Of a DNA stretch of 33,272 bases, positions 1 through 8,679 are shown piece after piece; the stretch's first letter is position 1; every line of letters begins with the position of its first letter. Source of the DNA: Alteromonadaceae bacterium (GTDB lineage Bacteria; Pseudomonadota; Gammaproteobacteria; Enterobacterales; Alteromonadaceae); the NCBI GenBank assembly GCA_014872785.1, contig WKFJ01000021.1, positions 1-33,272 of the forward strand. Reading direction: 5' to 3'. The notes under the pieces are model-generated. The model made no database searches. It saw only the letters and a program-made list of their open reading frames with translations, and was not told the origin of the DNA. Position numbers and translations under genes: made by a program.

Positions 1-99
1 AAGACGGCGACGACGAAGATGAAGACGGCGACGACGAAGATGAAGACGGCGACGACGAAGATGAAGACGGCGACGACGAAGATGAAGACGGCGACGACG
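1..99 (+). repeat. 21-bp in-frame tandem repeat
   Basis: Units run 1-21, 22-42, 43-63, 64-84 and a partial one at 85-99. All copies are identical. The unit encodes DGDDEDE. The array is cut by the window edge, so its true copy number is unknown. Confidence 0.95.
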
Positions 100-302
100 C
101 TGGAAAAGGCTTCTTAAAAACGTCTTTCAATGGAATGCAAGTTTCCAACGAAGAAATGGAAACTGGCACCTACGCTTACTATCTCTCTGTCTCAGCAGAT
201 GGTTTTATGACTTACAGTGAGCATGAAGAAGAAGAGGGTGTCGCAAGTTGTCAAGTGACCTATATCGGTGAACTCGTTGCAGATACTTACAAACCACAAT
301 AA
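1..302 (+). CDS. C-terminal part of an acidic repeat protein (5' end outside window)
   Basis: Open reading frame entering from the left edge and ending at TAA 300-302; the start lies outside the window. The visible part begins with a seven-residue repeat DGDDEDE, four exact copies plus part of a fifth, encoded by an exact 21-bp DNA repeat. About 65 non-repetitive residues follow, starting AGKGFLKTSFNG and ending VADTYKPQ, with one cysteine. The Asp/Glu-rich tract resembles linkers of secreted or surface proteins and could bind divalent cations, but no family is recognised and no function is assigned. A hairpin follows the stop codon. The frame is convincing because the repeat is an exact multiple of three and the reading stays open to the stop. 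Confidence 0.7.
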   Translation, partial: DGDDEDEDGDDEDEDGDDEDEDGDDEDEDGDDAGKGFLKTSFNGMQVSNEEMETGTYAYYLSVSADGFMTYSEHEEEEGVASCQVTYIGELVADTYKPQ

Positions 303-310
303 TTGAGACT

Positions 311-331
311 ATGGGCGACTTTTTCGCCCAT
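311..331 (+). terminator. Hairpin after the acidic-repeat gene, possible terminator
   Basis: Perfect 8-bp stem ATGGGCGA (311-318) / TCGCCCAT (324-331) with a CTTTT loop, nine bases after the stop at 302. The downstream sequence (ATTTGAC) is only mildly T-rich, so termination is plausible but weak. The convergent VOC gene ends at 349, so the stem may serve both directions. Confidence 0.5.
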
Positions 332-348
332 ATTTGACTCATCACTTT

Positions 349-720
349 TTATACATGCTGATCCAGCATTAATTTATTACCGTCAGGGTCTTCCAGAATA
401 ATGTGAGCTGGCCCTGACGTTGTCTCTTTAGTGTTAGAAACGACATTTATACCCGCTTTCAGTAAGTTTTGTTCAATCTCACGAACATCCATAAAGTCAT
501 TTTGTTTCTGACAATTTTGATCCCAGCCGGGATTAAAGGTAAGAATGTTATCTTCAAACATTCCCTGAAATAATCCTATCGTTGTTGCTTCATTTTTTAC
601 AATGACCCAGCCTTGCTCTGCTTCTCCGGCAAATTGGGCAAACCCTAAAGTTTGATAGAAGTCTAAAGATTTTTGCAGATCTTTTACTGCTAATGAGACC
701 GAAAATGCACCTAGTTTCAT
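349..720 (-). CDS. VOC-fold (glyoxalase/bleomycin-resistance superfamily) protein
   Basis: A 123-residue single-domain protein. It has the VOC signature: an opening beta strand followed by LAVKDLQKSLDFYQTLGF, and the closing strand with EDPDGNKLML near the C-terminus. VOC proteins usually dimerise and bind a metal at the beta-sheet face. The closing segment normally supplies a glutamate (DPDGN...E), but this protein reads LMLDQHV, so Asp may replace it or the site may be metal-free. The substrate cannot be told from the sequence. It lies 17 bases after the DUF4199 gene and has an AGAGG ribosome-binding site, so the two are probably cotranscribed. Likely cytosolic; no signal peptide. Confidence 0.85.
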   Translation of the reverse strand: MKLGAFSVSLAVKDLQKSLDFYQTLGFAQFAGEAEQGWVIVKNEATTIGLFQGMFEDNILTFNPGWDQNCQKQNDFMDVREIEQNLLKAGINVVSNTKETTSGPAHIILEDPDGNKLMLDQHV

Positions 721-737
721 CTTGGGTTCCTCTTGTT

Positions 738-1241
738 CTAATGAGTTGTGTGATTTTTGAGAATTAAAGCACTGACCAATGTGATTAGCGCGCCAATTGG
801 AAATATTTCCGTAGCTGTCATCGGTAGCCTGAACATGGGGTCATAATATTGTTCACTGAATTTACTCATATTCTGTTTGAGTTGTTCAATTGCGCTGTCA
901 TCTGCACCGTTTGCTCTGGCGTCCGCAATCAGAGATTCTGCGTAGAGATCCAAGAATTTGAAATCGGTGATATGCAAATAAATATCCCATAGCACAACAT
1001 AAGCGCCTGTGGCGACTAGCGCAATCGAGATGCCTGTAGAAAAAGCTTGTTTAAAGGTAATTAGGCCGCCGAGTTCTTGGTCTCTTTTCTGTTTGATTGC
1101 AACGAAAATACAAGATAACGCAATAATCATAAGTAAGAAGCCTAGCCATACACTACTATTGCCAAATTCCATACCAATAATCATAGATACAATGGTAAAC
1201 ATACCTGCTGCGGCTCCAAATGCGAATAATTTCTTGTTCAT
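738..1241 (-). CDS. DUF4199-like four-helix membrane protein
   Basis: A 167-residue inner-membrane protein with hydrophobic segments at about residues 5-23, 30-49, 66-89 and 143-162. Between helices three and four is a charged loop containing LIADARANGADDSAIEQLKQ. The layout, including GGLITFKQAFSTG before helix three, matches the DUF4199 family as I know it from Bacteroidetes and some marine gammaproteobacteria. The family has no established function. A GGGGG ribosome-binding site precedes the ATG. The gene sits between a membrane-anchored LuxR regulator upstream (129-base gap) and the VOC gene downstream. Being regulated by or signalling to the LuxR protein is an inference from position only. 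Confidence 0.75.
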   Translation of the reverse strand: MNKKLFAFGAAAGMFTIVSMIIGMEFGNSSVWLGFLLMIIALSCIFVAIKQKRDQELGGLITFKQAFSTGISIALVATGAYVVLWDIYLHITDFKFLDLYAESLIADARANGADDSAIEQLKQNMSKFSEQYYDPMFRLPMTATEIFPIGALITLVSALILKNHTTH

Positions 1242-1370
1242 ATAACCCCCGTTTGTTCCTGATTAAACTAGCTAAATTACGGGGTAAGTGCATCAACCAT
1301 TTGATTGAAAGTGCTGATTTTTATATAAGTTTTAAATGAGCAGTGTTCAGCTAATGATTCACATAACCTA

Positions 1371-1787
1371 TTAGTGAATAACTTTAAGCGATTTGGCTTT
1401 GCTGATAGCTTGTGTTCGACTGGTAACGCTTAGTTTTTGAAAAGTTTTATGAAGGTGGGTTTTTACTGTGCTTACTGACAAATACATTGCTTCGGCGATT
1501 TCTTGGTTGCTTAACCCGTTTGCCAAGTGCGTAAGCACTTCTAACTCTCGTTCTGTGAGTTGAAGTTGTGCTATCGCTTGCTGGTTTACCTTGCCGTTAT
1601 TATGTTTATGCGGCTTAGCTAATTGTATGCCCAGCCAAACACCAATACCCGCAAATAATGTAGCGAGTATGATGATATAAGATTCAGTGGTGAATCGTTT
1701 AATACCGTAATTCTGCTCTAACAAATGTAACACGAAAGCCAAAAGAGCCATCACGAGGCCGTAAAGGTAATTGCTCTTTTTATTCAT
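1371..1787 (-). CDS. Small membrane-anchored LuxR-type transcriptional regulator
   Basis: A 138-residue protein with two predicted transmembrane helices (about residues 9-25 and 36-56), a short basic/Asn-rich linker (HKHNNGK), and a complete LuxR/GerE helix-turn-helix at 76-135. The HTH landmarks LTERELEVL, GLSNQEIA and STVKTHLHKTFQKL are all present. There is no receiver, PAS or autoinducer domain, so the membrane segment is the only possible sensory part. The DNA-binding domain would face the cytoplasm. It is the first gene of a minus-strand group with DUF4199 and VOC genes. The start ATG at 1787 gives MNKKSNYLYG; no stronger start is seen. Targets are unknown; the neighbouring genes are the obvious candidates. 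Confidence 0.85.
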   Translation of the reverse strand: MNKKSNYLYGLVMALLAFVLHLLEQNYGIKRFTTESYIIILATLFAGIGVWLGIQLAKPHKHNNGKVNQQAIAQLQLTERELEVLTHLANGLSNQEIAEAMYLSVSTVKTHLHKTFQKLSVTSRTQAISKAKSLKVIH

Positions 1788-1862
1788 GCGGATGCTAAGT
1801 AGATTATCACTAAGATTAGCTTACTAATGGTTGAACAAATTATAAGTGATGTTTTTTGGAAT

Positions 1863-1885
1863 GAGCACTCGAAGTTTGAGTACTC
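1863..1885. other. Inverted repeat in intergenic region
   Basis: GAGCACTC (1863-1870) and GAGTACTC (1878-1885) can form an 8-bp stem with one G-U pair and a 7-base loop. It lies between the DUF4442 gene stop (1919) and the LuxR gene start (1787). No T-run follows on the minus strand, so it is not a clear terminator. It could equally be an operator for the LuxR gene. Confidence 0.4.
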
Positions 1886-1918
1886 ATGATGATATTGGTA
1901 TTTTTAATAATTTGTATC

Positions 1919-2386
1919 TCAAGATTTCTTTTTCTCAGAAATCCAAAGGTTAATTTGTCCTTCTACAACAACCACGTCGTTTTCGTCATAGGCTTTGACT
2001 TCAACGGGTAAATCTCCCGGCGCCCAGTGATTGTCTTTTAGTTTAGCCACGCAACGAATATCTGAACCGGCTTTGGCAGTGTAGTTAACGTTCATTCCTT
2101 TTGGGATCCAGCGTAAGTTTTTGGGAATCGACGCTTCAGCCATAAAGCCCATGGCCATCTCTAAACCATTACATATCGCAATAACGTGTACCGTTCCAAT
2201 GTGATTTTGTACTCCTTTTCTTTTTTTGATAAAGCAGTGACATTCGCCCGGTTCTAATTTAGTAATTAAAGGGGAAATTGTCCCAAAATACGGAGCCTTT
2301 CTGGCACCAACAATGGAGAAAAGCTTTCTTCCGAAAGGAAGTTTTAATAATTTGTGATAAAGGTTTAACAAATAATTTGAAGACAT
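1919..2386 (-). CDS. DUF4442 hotdog-fold protein (putative thioesterase)
   Basis: A 155-residue protein. It opens with an amphipathic N-terminus (LYHKLLKLPFGRKLFS) and continues with hotdog-fold features. These include KRKGVQNHIGTVHVIAICN, where the N-H-G-T-x-H pattern with the following helix (GLEMAMGFMA) matches DUF4442 proteins. The last strand is EGQINLWIS. The family is related to acyl-CoA thioesterases of the PaaI type, but catalysis has rarely been shown for DUF4442 members, so the substrate is left open. It is monocistronic on the minus strand, downstream of mgtE with a 91-base gap. An alternative reading frame that overlaps its 5' end has no family features. Confidence 0.8.
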   Translation of the reverse strand: MSSNYLLNLYHKLLKLPFGRKLFSIVGARKAPYFGTISPLITKLEPGECHCFIKKRKGVQNHIGTVHVIAICNGLEMAMGFMAEASIPKNLRWIPKGMNVNYTAKAGSDIRCVAKLKDNHWAPGDLPVEVKAYDENDVVVVEGQINLWISEKKKS

Positions 2387-2477
2387 AGCTGCCTCGATTC
2401 ATGCAGATTATTTGTCTGAGGTTAACACGTCTGACCAGTTGTGCAAGCAATTCGCAAGTGTACTAAGCGTCCCATAG

Positions 2478-3836
2478 TTACATTAGTAATAAAGTCGCGG
2501 TGCCTAAAAAGGCGAATATACCTACTACGTCCGTAATTGTGGTCAGTATGACACTGCCTGCAAGAGCAGGGTCGATTTTGAGTTTCTTCATGATAATAGG
2601 CAAAGTAACACCAGCAAGACCCGCTGCTATCATGTTTACCAACATCGCAAAAGCAATGACGACGCCTAGCATAAAATCTTGTTTCCAAATAGCGACAACA
2701 GACGCAATCAATACCGCCCATATGATGCCATTGAGAAAGCCAATTGCTAACTCTTTGCCGATTAACCAACGGGAGTTACTTGGGCTAACATGTCCAAGTG
2801 CCATACCCCTTATAACAAGAGTGAGTGTTTGGTTTCCCGCAACCCCTCCCATTAAGGGAACAATGGTGTTCAAAATCGCGAGCACTGCCAATTGGCTCAA
2901 AGTTGCTTCAAATAAGTCACTGACCATCGCTGCCAATAAAGCGGTAAGTAAGTTGACACCTAACCAAATAGAGCGTCTCTGGGTACTTTTAAAAACGGGG
3001 GCGAAGGTATCTTCCTCGTCTTCAAGACCTGCCATGCTCATCATTGAGTGTTCTGCATCCTCACGAATAATATCGACAACGTCATCGATGGTAATCCGGC
3101 CTACCAGCTCATTTTGTTCATTAACAACCGGAGCAGAAATCCAGTCCAAACGTTCAAATAGCTTTGCCACTTCCAACTCTGGCATATCAACTGAAATAGC
3201 TTCAGGCTCTTCTTCCATAACTGTTTCGACGGCGACGTCTGGATCAGAGGTCAATAGCGTTGGCAGCGAGAGGGTGCCAATTAATTTGTCGTAACGATTG
3301 GTAACATACAGGGTATCGGTGTCTTGAGGCAGCTCCTTCTTAAGGCGCAAATAGCGCAAAATCACCTCTATGGTTACTTCAGGACGAAGGGTGATAGTAT
3401 CGGTATTCATAATGAAGCCGGCGGTTCCTTCACCAAACGACAGAGCCTTTTCCGCCCGGGCTCTATCCATCGTATCTAGTTCTGTAAGAACTTCTTGTAC
3501 CACTTTGTCCGGCAAGCCGTGCAGCATCTCTGCAAGGTCGTCGGTGTCCATGTCTTCAAGGGCGTCTGCAACTTGTGCTGGACCCATCTCACGCATGATG
3601 CCGTTACGAACGTCTTCAGAGAGTTCTTCGAGAATATCACCGTGAAAATCGGTATCTATAAGTTGCCAAAGGAGAGTACGGCTCTTGACTGGGGAGGATT
3701 CAAGTAAAAGCGCAACATCGGCAGGTTGCATGTTGTGCAACATTTTACGAACGTGAATATACAGGCCATTGTTAAGCGCTTCGTTAATCGCTTCCAACTG
3801 ACTGGCTATGTATTCGTGTTCGAGTGTTTCTGCCAT
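2478..3836 (-). CDS. mgtE: MgtE-type magnesium transporter
   Basis: A 452-residue Mg2+ channel of the inner membrane. Domain order is canonical. A superhelical MgtE N domain (about 25-135, repeated LPDKVVQEVL/MGPAQVADAL-type helices) is followed by two CBS domains (about 140-200 and 205-262), a connecting helix with acidic LEDEED, then five transmembrane helices from about 288 to the end. The conserved pore-region motif GGVAGNQT is at 330-337, and an acidic pore residue lies in TTITDVVG (D436), where family members bind Mg2+. In the characterised Thermus protein the cytosolic domains sense Mg2+ and close the pore. No Mg2+ riboswitch (M-box) is evident in the short upstream region. It follows ptsO by 124 bases and may be transcribed separately. 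Confidence 0.95.
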   Translation of the reverse strand: MAETLEHEYIASQLEAINEALNNGLYIHVRKMLHNMQPADVALLLESSPVKSRTLLWQLIDTDFHGDILEELSEDVRNGIMREMGPAQVADALEDMDTDDLAEMLHGLPDKVVQEVLTELDTMDRARAEKALSFGEGTAGFIMNTDTITLRPEVTIEVILRYLRLKKELPQDTDTLYVTNRYDKLIGTLSLPTLLTSDPDVAVETVMEEEPEAISVDMPELEVAKLFERLDWISAPVVNEQNELVGRITIDDVVDIIREDAEHSMMSMAGLEDEEDTFAPVFKSTQRRSIWLGVNLLTALLAAMVSDLFEATLSQLAVLAILNTIVPLMGGVAGNQTLTLVIRGMALGHVSPSNSRWLIGKELAIGFLNGIIWAVLIASVVAIWKQDFMLGVVIAFAMLVNMIAAGLAGVTLPIIMKKLKIDPALAGSVILTTITDVVGIFAFLGTATLLLM

Positions 3837-3960
3837 CTGAATAATGCAACTTATTGTTTTTATTGGAGCAAACGTCCAACCAGACTTGACATAAGTCTAT
3901 AACAAAGCAGGCCACGTTAGTATGTTTGATGCAACATTTTTGTGGCTTATGATTTAGGAT

Positions 3961-4233
3961 CTACTCGTCTTCGTTGAATCTTTGTGTGAATAAATTGGAG
4001 ATTGAATCCATTGCAGCTTGCGCATCTTCACCGCGACAGATGACGTCAACTTGTTTATTTTGAGAGCCTTCTAACATCATAAGTCCAAGAACGCTGTCAG
4101 CAGAGGCATTTTTACCATCTCTCTCGAGGTGTATTTCTGACTGGTAACTTTGGGCTAGCTTAACAAGTTGCGTTGCGGCACGCGCGTGTAAACCAAGCTT
4201 ATTCAATATGGTAAGGGTTTTGCGTATTTCCAT
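3961..4233 (-). CDS. ptsO: NPr, HPr-like phosphocarrier of the nitrogen PTS
   Basis: A 90-residue HPr-family protein. The phosphorylatable histidine is H16 in the motif NKLGLHARAA. The second half holds the regulatory-serine region SADSVLGLMML, which in HPr proper carries Ser46. NPr accepts phosphate from EI-Ntr (PtsP, not in the window) and passes it to PtsN, encoded two genes upstream. The ATG directly abuts the rapZ stop codon with no gap, so the two are translationally coupled. It is the last gene of the lpt-rpoN-pts run. Confidence 0.95.
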   Translation of the reverse strand: MEIRKTLTILNKLGLHARAATQLVKLAQSYQSEIHLERDGKNASADSVLGLMMLEGSQNKQVDVICRGEDAQAAMDSISNLFTQRFNEDE

Positions 4234-5079
4234 TTATTCAGTTAGCTCTCGATGGCGGATCTGCACGTCAGGGTGAGATACTTGAAAACGTGCTGCAAGA
4301 GACTCTGCAATAAATACTGAACGGTGCTGGCCGCCGGTACAACCAATCGCTACGCTCACGTAACTTCGATTGTTGCGCTCTAGGTGAGGAAGCCAGGTAT
4401 CGATAAAATTCTGTACTTGCCAAATCAATTTATTAACCATTGGTTGTGCGCCAAGATAGTTGGCAACTTCGAGATCTTTTCCAGTAAAAGGTTTCAACTC
4501 AGGTATCCAATGCGGATTAGGTAAGAACCTAACATCAAAAACGTAATCTGCGTCTTTGGGGATGCCGTGTTTAAAGCCAAAGGATTCAAAAACTAATACA
4601 ACACGCGAGCTCTTTTTCCCAAGTATGCGCTCTCTTACGATTTCAGATAGTTGATGGATGGAGAACTTATCAGTGTCGATGGTCAGATCTGATTTTTCTT
4701 TTAGCGGCGCCAACAACTCGCTTTCAGCTTTGATGGCATCGACTAAAGACATATTGTGTTTCGTCAGGGGATGAAGTCTTCGCGTTTCACTATAACGCTT
4801 GATAAGGATGTCGTCGCTTGCATCCAAATAAAGAATTGTACGCTCGAAATCGCCAGGCATAAATTCGAGGCTATCACCCAGTACATCACTTTCTTTGGGC
4901 ATATTGCGCACATCAATGCTAATAGCTATTTTTTCATAGTCTTCTTTCAGTGCGTGAACGAGTGCCGGTAATAAGCTAACAGGGATGTTGTCGACGCAGT
5001 AATAGCCGAGATCTTCTAGCGTGTTTAAAACAACAGATTTTCCAGAGCCGGAGCGGCCACTGATGATAATGAGTTTCAT
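4234..5079 (-). CDS. rapZ: RNase adapter protein RapZ
   Basis: A 281-residue cytosolic protein. The N-terminal domain has a P-loop GRSGSGKS at residues 8-15. The C-terminal domain carries the conserved block [17 protein letters not shown] near residue 250. In E. coli RapZ binds glucosamine-6-phosphate and guides RNase E to the sRNA GlmZ, thereby controlling glmS; the C-terminal domain does the RNA and sugar binding. In species lacking GlmZ its role is less clear, and no GlmZ/GlmY-like RNA is visible here. It overlaps ptsN by 4 bases (ATGA) and abuts ptsO. Confidence 0.95.
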   Translation of the reverse strand: MKLIIISGRSGSGKSVVLNTLEDLGYYCVDNIPVSLLPALVHALKEDYEKIAISIDVRNMPKESDVLGDSLEFMPGDFERTILYLDASDDILIKRYSETRRLHPLTKHNMSLVDAIKAESELLAPLKEKSDLTIDTDKFSIHQLSEIVRERILGKKSSRVVLVFESFGFKHGIPKDADYVFDVRFLPNPHWIPELKPFTGKDLEVANYLGAQPMVNKLIWQVQNFIDTWLPHLERNNRSYVSVAIGCTGGQHRSVFIAESLAARFQVSHPDVQIRHRELTE

Positions 5080-5519
5080 AATAGTGCTTCGTATAACGCC
5101 TGATTATTGGTCGCCTTGCGAATGTGTTTGACTATTGTTTTATCATTTAATTTTTTCGCAATTGTTGCCAGTGTTTGTAGGTGACCTTCATTTTTATCAC
5201 TTGGCACTAAAAGCGTAAAAAATATGTCAACGGGTTGATTATCGATTGCGTCAAATTCGATGGGGGAGTTGCTGCTAACTAAGATTGCAGTGGTGTCTGC
5301 AAGGCCGTTAAGCCTTCCATGCGGAATGGCAATGCCATTACCTATGCCGGTACTGCCCATTTTTTCTCGGCACAACAAGCTGGCTAATACGTCGTCTGAA
5401 GATATTCCCGCGAGATTTTCGCTGGCAATTTGGCTTATGGTTTGTAATACGCGTTTTTTACTGCTGCCCTCAATTGCGCAACAAACGCAATTGAGGGAGA
5501 GAACATCCTTTATGTCCAT
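5076..5519 (-). CDS. ptsN: PTS IIA-Ntr regulatory protein PtsN
   Basis: A 147-residue EIIA domain of the fructose/mannitol type without a transporter. The active-site histidine is H67 in [11 protein letters not shown], phosphorylated by NPr. In enterobacteria PtsN regulates potassium transport and sensor kinases and ties nitrogen and carbon status to envelope stress. Residues [13 protein letters not shown] near the N-terminus include three cysteines in four positions, which is unusual for this family. It overlaps the rapZ start by 4 bases and follows hpf by 13 bases. Confidence 0.95.
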   Translation of the reverse strand: MDIKDVLSLNCVCCAIEGSSKKRVLQTISQIASENLAGISSDDVLASLLCREKMGSTGIGNGIAIPHGRLNGLADTTAILVSSNSPIEFDAIDNQPVDIFFTLLVPSDKNEGHLQTLATIAKKLNDKTIVKHIRKATNNQALYEALL

Positions 5520-5532
5520 TTAAGGAAGGATC

Positions 5533-5820
5533 CTAGTGTCGTTTGAGTTTTTCTTTATGCTTAATAACCTGACGGTCGAGTTTGTCGATAAGCGCGTCTA
5601 TTGCTGCGTACATATCTTTATTTTCTGAAGTCGCGAATACTTCGCCGCCATCTAAGTGCATGGTCGCTTCAGCTTTTTGATTGAGCTTTTCCACATTGAG
5701 AATAACGTGAACGTTATTTATGTGGTCGAAGTGCCGCTCTAATTTTTCGAACTTGGTATCGACGTAGTTGCGTAGAGAGTCAGTGATTTCTACATGGTGA
5801 CCGGTAAGGTTTATTTGCAT
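5533..5820 (-). CDS. hpf: Ribosome hibernation-promoting factor, short form
   Basis: A 95-residue protein starting MQINLTGHHVEITDSLRNYV, the typical HPF/YfiA N-terminus with a beta-alpha-beta-beta-beta-alpha fold. It ends in the basic tail DRQVIKHKEKLKRH. It lacks the dimerising C-terminal domain of long HPF, so it is the short form that works with RMF in gammaproteobacteria to make 100S ribosome dimers in stationary phase. It sits 27 bases downstream of rpoN, as in E. coli. Confidence 0.95.
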   Translation of the reverse strand: MQINLTGHHVEITDSLRNYVDTKFEKLERHFDHINNVHVILNVEKLNQKAEATMHLDGGEVFATSENKDMYAAIDALIDKLDRQVIKHKEKLKRH

Positions 5821-5847
5821 AGTCGTCTTCCTTATGAGAAAGCAGTC

Positions 5848-7347
5848 TTAAACAAGACTTTTACGTTGGTTAGACGGAGGAATCGAGAGTGATTCCCGGT
5901 ACTTTGCGATTGTTCGGCGGGCAACCATAATGCCTTGATCCGCCAACAATTGCGCAATTTTACTGTCACTGAGTGGCTTGGCTGCATTTTCTGCAGATAC
6001 CAGGTTTTTAATCAGTGCTCTAATCGCTGTGGACGAGCACTCTCCGCCATTTTCAGTCGCGACATGGCTAGAGAAAAAGTACTTCAATTCAAAGATCCCG
6101 CGCGGGGTATGCATGTACTTTTGAGTAGTGACACGTGAGATAGTGGATTCATGCATATCCACCATTTCAGCAACGTCGTTCAATACCATTGGACGCATCA
6201 TTTCCGGCCCGTGTTCAAAAAAGCCTTGTTGCTGCTGCACGATACAATTGGCAACTTTCAGCAACGTTTCATTGCGGCTTTCGATACTTTTGATAAACCA
6301 CTTTGCTTCTTGCATGTGGTTTCGAATGAATTGTCCATCAGCACTATTTTTAGAACCTCGGCTTAATGAGGCGTAATGCTGGTTGATATTTAATTTGGGT
6401 ACAGATTCAGGATTCAATTCCACAATCCAACGGCCGTTCTTTTTAGTTACAGACACATCTGGTATGACGTAGTCTGGCTCTTCACGGTTGAGGGTCAAAC
6501 CAGGATGAGGATTTAAATTCTGCAGAAGTTTAAACACTTCTTTTAATTGTTCTTCTTTCAATTTGGACTTTCGCATTAAAGTACGAAAATCCTTAGAAAC
6601 TAATAGGTCAGAAAACTCAGTTAATAGCTGTTTGGATTCTTTTAGCCACGGAGTGTCAGGCGAAAATTGTTGTAGTTGCACCAATAGACACTCTTGCGGT
6701 GTGCGTGCCGCTACGCCCAATGGGTCGAAGTGCTGAATTCGCTTGAGTACCGCTTCCACTTCATCCAATTCGATTTCTTCGTTTTCGAGACTCAGAAGAA
6801 TTTCTTCAGTCGAGATTGTCAAATAGCCTGCGTCGTTAACTGAATCTATGATAGCCAACGCAATCGCCTGATCGGTATCCGAAAATGGCGTCAAACGCAT
6901 CTGCCAAAGGAGGTGGTCTTGGATTGAGTCACTCGTCTCACCTTGGAATACATTATCGTCGTCAGAAGAATGACTGACCGGTGCAGGCGCCGAAGATGCG
7001 CTGTAATATTCATCCCATGTACTGTCAATGGGCAAGTCACTTGGCAAATCGTTGTTTTCTAGGTGTGAATGACTATCTAGTGCCTCTTCAGCACTGTAAT
7101 CACTGTCTGACGAAGCTTCTGTTTCGGATCCGTTGCGCTCAAGTGCAGAATCTGATGTTGTTTGCAAACTAGACTCTTGTGAAGGCTCTTGGTTTTCTTC
7201 CACTTCTAGAAGTGGATTGGCATCGAGTGCTTCCTGGATCTCTTGTTGCAGGTCAAGCGTTGACAGTTGCAAAAGCCTGATTGCTTGCTGCAACTGGGGT
7301 GTCATTGTGAGTTGTTGACTAAATTTTAATTGTAAGCCTGGTTTCAT
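5848..7347 (-). CDS. rpoN: RNA polymerase sigma-54 factor
   Basis: A 499-residue sigma-54. Region I is the Gln/Leu-rich activator-responsive segment ([20 protein letters not shown]) at the N-terminus. Region II is a long acidic Ser/Glu/Asp tract at about residues 50-135. The core-binding domain follows, then the HTH containing [20 protein letters not shown], and the RpoN box [10 protein letters not shown] at 476-485, which reads the -24 promoter element. The length is close to that of E. coli (477). It follows lptB by 58 bases. Sigma-54 needs AAA+ activators for open-complex formation; none is encoded nearby. Confidence 0.97.
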   Translation of the reverse strand: MKPGLQLKFSQQLTMTPQLQQAIRLLQLSTLDLQQEIQEALDANPLLEVEENQEPSQESSLQTTSDSALERNGSETEASSDSDYSAEEALDSHSHLENNDLPSDLPIDSTWDEYYSASSAPAPVSHSSDDDNVFQGETSDSIQDHLLWQMRLTPFSDTDQAIALAIIDSVNDAGYLTISTEEILLSLENEEIELDEVEAVLKRIQHFDPLGVAARTPQECLLVQLQQFSPDTPWLKESKQLLTEFSDLLVSKDFRTLMRKSKLKEEQLKEVFKLLQNLNPHPGLTLNREEPDYVIPDVSVTKKNGRWIVELNPESVPKLNINQHYASLSRGSKNSADGQFIRNHMQEAKWFIKSIESRNETLLKVANCIVQQQQGFFEHGPEMMRPMVLNDVAEMVDMHESTISRVTTQKYMHTPRGIFELKYFFSSHVATENGGECSSTAIRALIKNLVSAENAAKPLSDSKIAQLLADQGIMVARRTIAKYRESLSIPPSNQRKSLV

Positions 7348-7405
7348 CTAGTTTTAACGACTGTCCAACTTTTATTATTACTAGGAAATGATCCTGATAC
7401 CTTAA

Positions 7406-8131
7406 CTATAGCGTGAATTGCTCACCAAGGTATACATCTCTCACATCTTGATTACTTAAAACTGTCTCAGCATCGCCTTGTGCAATTACTTGACCGTGAC
7501 TAACGATATAAGCTTTCTCACACACATCGAGTGTTTCCCGCACATTGTGGTCTGTTATCAACACCCCAATTCCGCGTTCCTTCAATTGATTTATTATCGC
7601 CTTTATATCGCCAACCGAGATTGGGTCGACACCGGCAAAGGGCTCGTCCAAAAGAATAAATTGTGGGTTCGCCGCAAGCGCACGGGCAATTTCAACTCTT
7701 CGACGCTCACCACCAGATAGACTCATTCCCAAACTAGCGCGAATGTGGCTAATATTAAATTCATCTAACAACTCGTCAGTGATCTCTTCCCGTTGTTCTT
7801 GGTCGAGCTCTTTGCGAGTTTCCAGAATCGCCATGATATTCTGATAAACGGACAGCTTTCTGAAAATAGATGACTCTTGGGGCAGGTATCCTATGCCGTG
7901 ACGTGCACGTGAGTGCATCGGTTGCAAGGTCAACTGATGCTGATCGATAAAAATTTCACCTTGATCCAGCGGAACTAGGCCGACAATCATGTAAAAGGTC
8001 GTCGTTTTTCCCGCGCCATTCGGACCGAGTAAACCAACTATTTGTCCGGTACTGACCTCGATACTTACATCGCGAACCACTTGTCTGCTTTTATATGACT
8101 TGGCTAGATTCGATGCGCGCAATATTGGCAT
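7406..8131 (-). CDS. lptB: LPS export ABC transporter ATPase LptB
   Basis: A 241-residue ABC ATPase. Walker A is GPNGAGKTT (about 35-43), the Q-loop lies in [12 protein letters not shown], the signature is LSGGERRR, Walker B is [10 protein letters not shown], and the H-switch is in [10 protein letters not shown]. Two LptB copies with LptF and LptG (not in the window) power extraction of LPS from the inner membrane and push it along the LptC-LptA bridge to LptDE. The gene follows lptA by 17 bases. The start ATG gives [16 protein letters not shown], as expected. Confidence 0.97.
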   Translation of the reverse strand: MPILRASNLAKSYKSRQVVRDVSIEVSTGQIVGLLGPNGAGKTTTFYMIVGLVPLDQGEIFIDQHQLTLQPMHSRARHGIGYLPQESSIFRKLSVYQNIMAILETRKELDQEQREEITDELLDEFNISHIRASLGMSLSGGERRRVEIARALAANPQFILLDEPFAGVDPISVGDIKAIINQLKERGIGVLITDHNVRETLDVCEKAYIVSHGQVIAQGDAETVLSNQDVRDVYLGEQFTL

Positions 8132-8148
8132 TAAGCCGTTCCTTATTA

Positions 8149-8679
8149 TTAATTCTTATTTTTGATGACATCAGTTTGAAAAACAGTGGTAACGCGATTG
8201 TTTTTGCCATCACCACCGGCGATCAACTGCTCTTTTTCCAAATTGAATGTTATAGATTCGCCTTGAACCATACTGGAGTCTTGAATCAGTTCTGCATCTC
8301 CAGTTAAATCCAGTGTCCGATTTTCAACACTGTATTTAATCTCGTCCGCTTTGGCAGTAATGGTTCTGCCGTCATCCATTGTCTGTGAGTAACTTGCGGG
8401 GTTGCCTCTGGCAATAAAGATTTCTTTGCCCTCGCCAAGGCCGGCCATCACTTCAACTTCGTCCGCGTCAATGCTAAGGGAGCCTTGAGTAATGCGCACA
8501 TCTTCTTTAAAAATTGACGTTTTACGTTTGCCATCAACCGTTTGAAAATTCGAAATGATTTTCATCGGAAGATCGAAGTCTTTTTGTCCCGCGTGAGCAA
8601 TATTTAGCTGAAGTAGCGCTCCTGATAGTAGCGAAACTAGAATGCCTAATTTAATTCCGCGTGTAGGTCGTTTGTACAT
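8149..8679 (-). CDS. lptA: LPS transport periplasmic bridge protein LptA
   Basis: A 176-residue periplasmic protein. It has a signal peptide ending near NIAHAGQKD (cleavage after about residue 30) and one OstA/LptA beta-jellyroll domain ([21 protein letters not shown]). LptA molecules stack head to tail and carry LPS from LptC to LptD across the periplasm. The start codon lies inside the 3' end of lptC (29-base overlap), which gives a signal peptide of normal length with [12 protein letters not shown]. The segment [21 protein letters not shown] is typical of the later jellyroll strands. Confidence 0.95.
   Translation of the reverse strand: MYKRPTRGIKLGILVSLLSGALLQLNIAHAGQKDFDLPMKIISNFQTVDGKRKTSIFKEDVRITQGSLSIDADEVEVMAGLGEGKEIFIARGNPASYSQTMDDGRTITAKADEIKYSVENRTLDLTGDAELIQDSSMVQGESITFNLEKEQLIAGGDGKNNRVTTVFQTDVIKNKN

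Noticed and set aside
2422..2769. Open frame of 115 codons on the minus strand overlapping mgtE
   Set aside because: It lies wholly or mostly inside mgtE in another frame, its translation is rich in Cys, Arg and His without any domain, and mgtE itself is unmistakable.
2500..3294. Long plus-strand open frame opposite mgtE
   Set aside because: An antisense shadow of mgtE; Ser/Ile/Thr-rich translation with no family features and no ribosome-binding site.
3837..3960. Mg2+ riboswitch (M-box) upstream of mgtE
   Set aside because: Only 124 bases separate ptsO and mgtE. They contain small stems (AGACTT/AAGTCT, TTGGA/TCCAA) but not the length or conserved blocks of an M-box.
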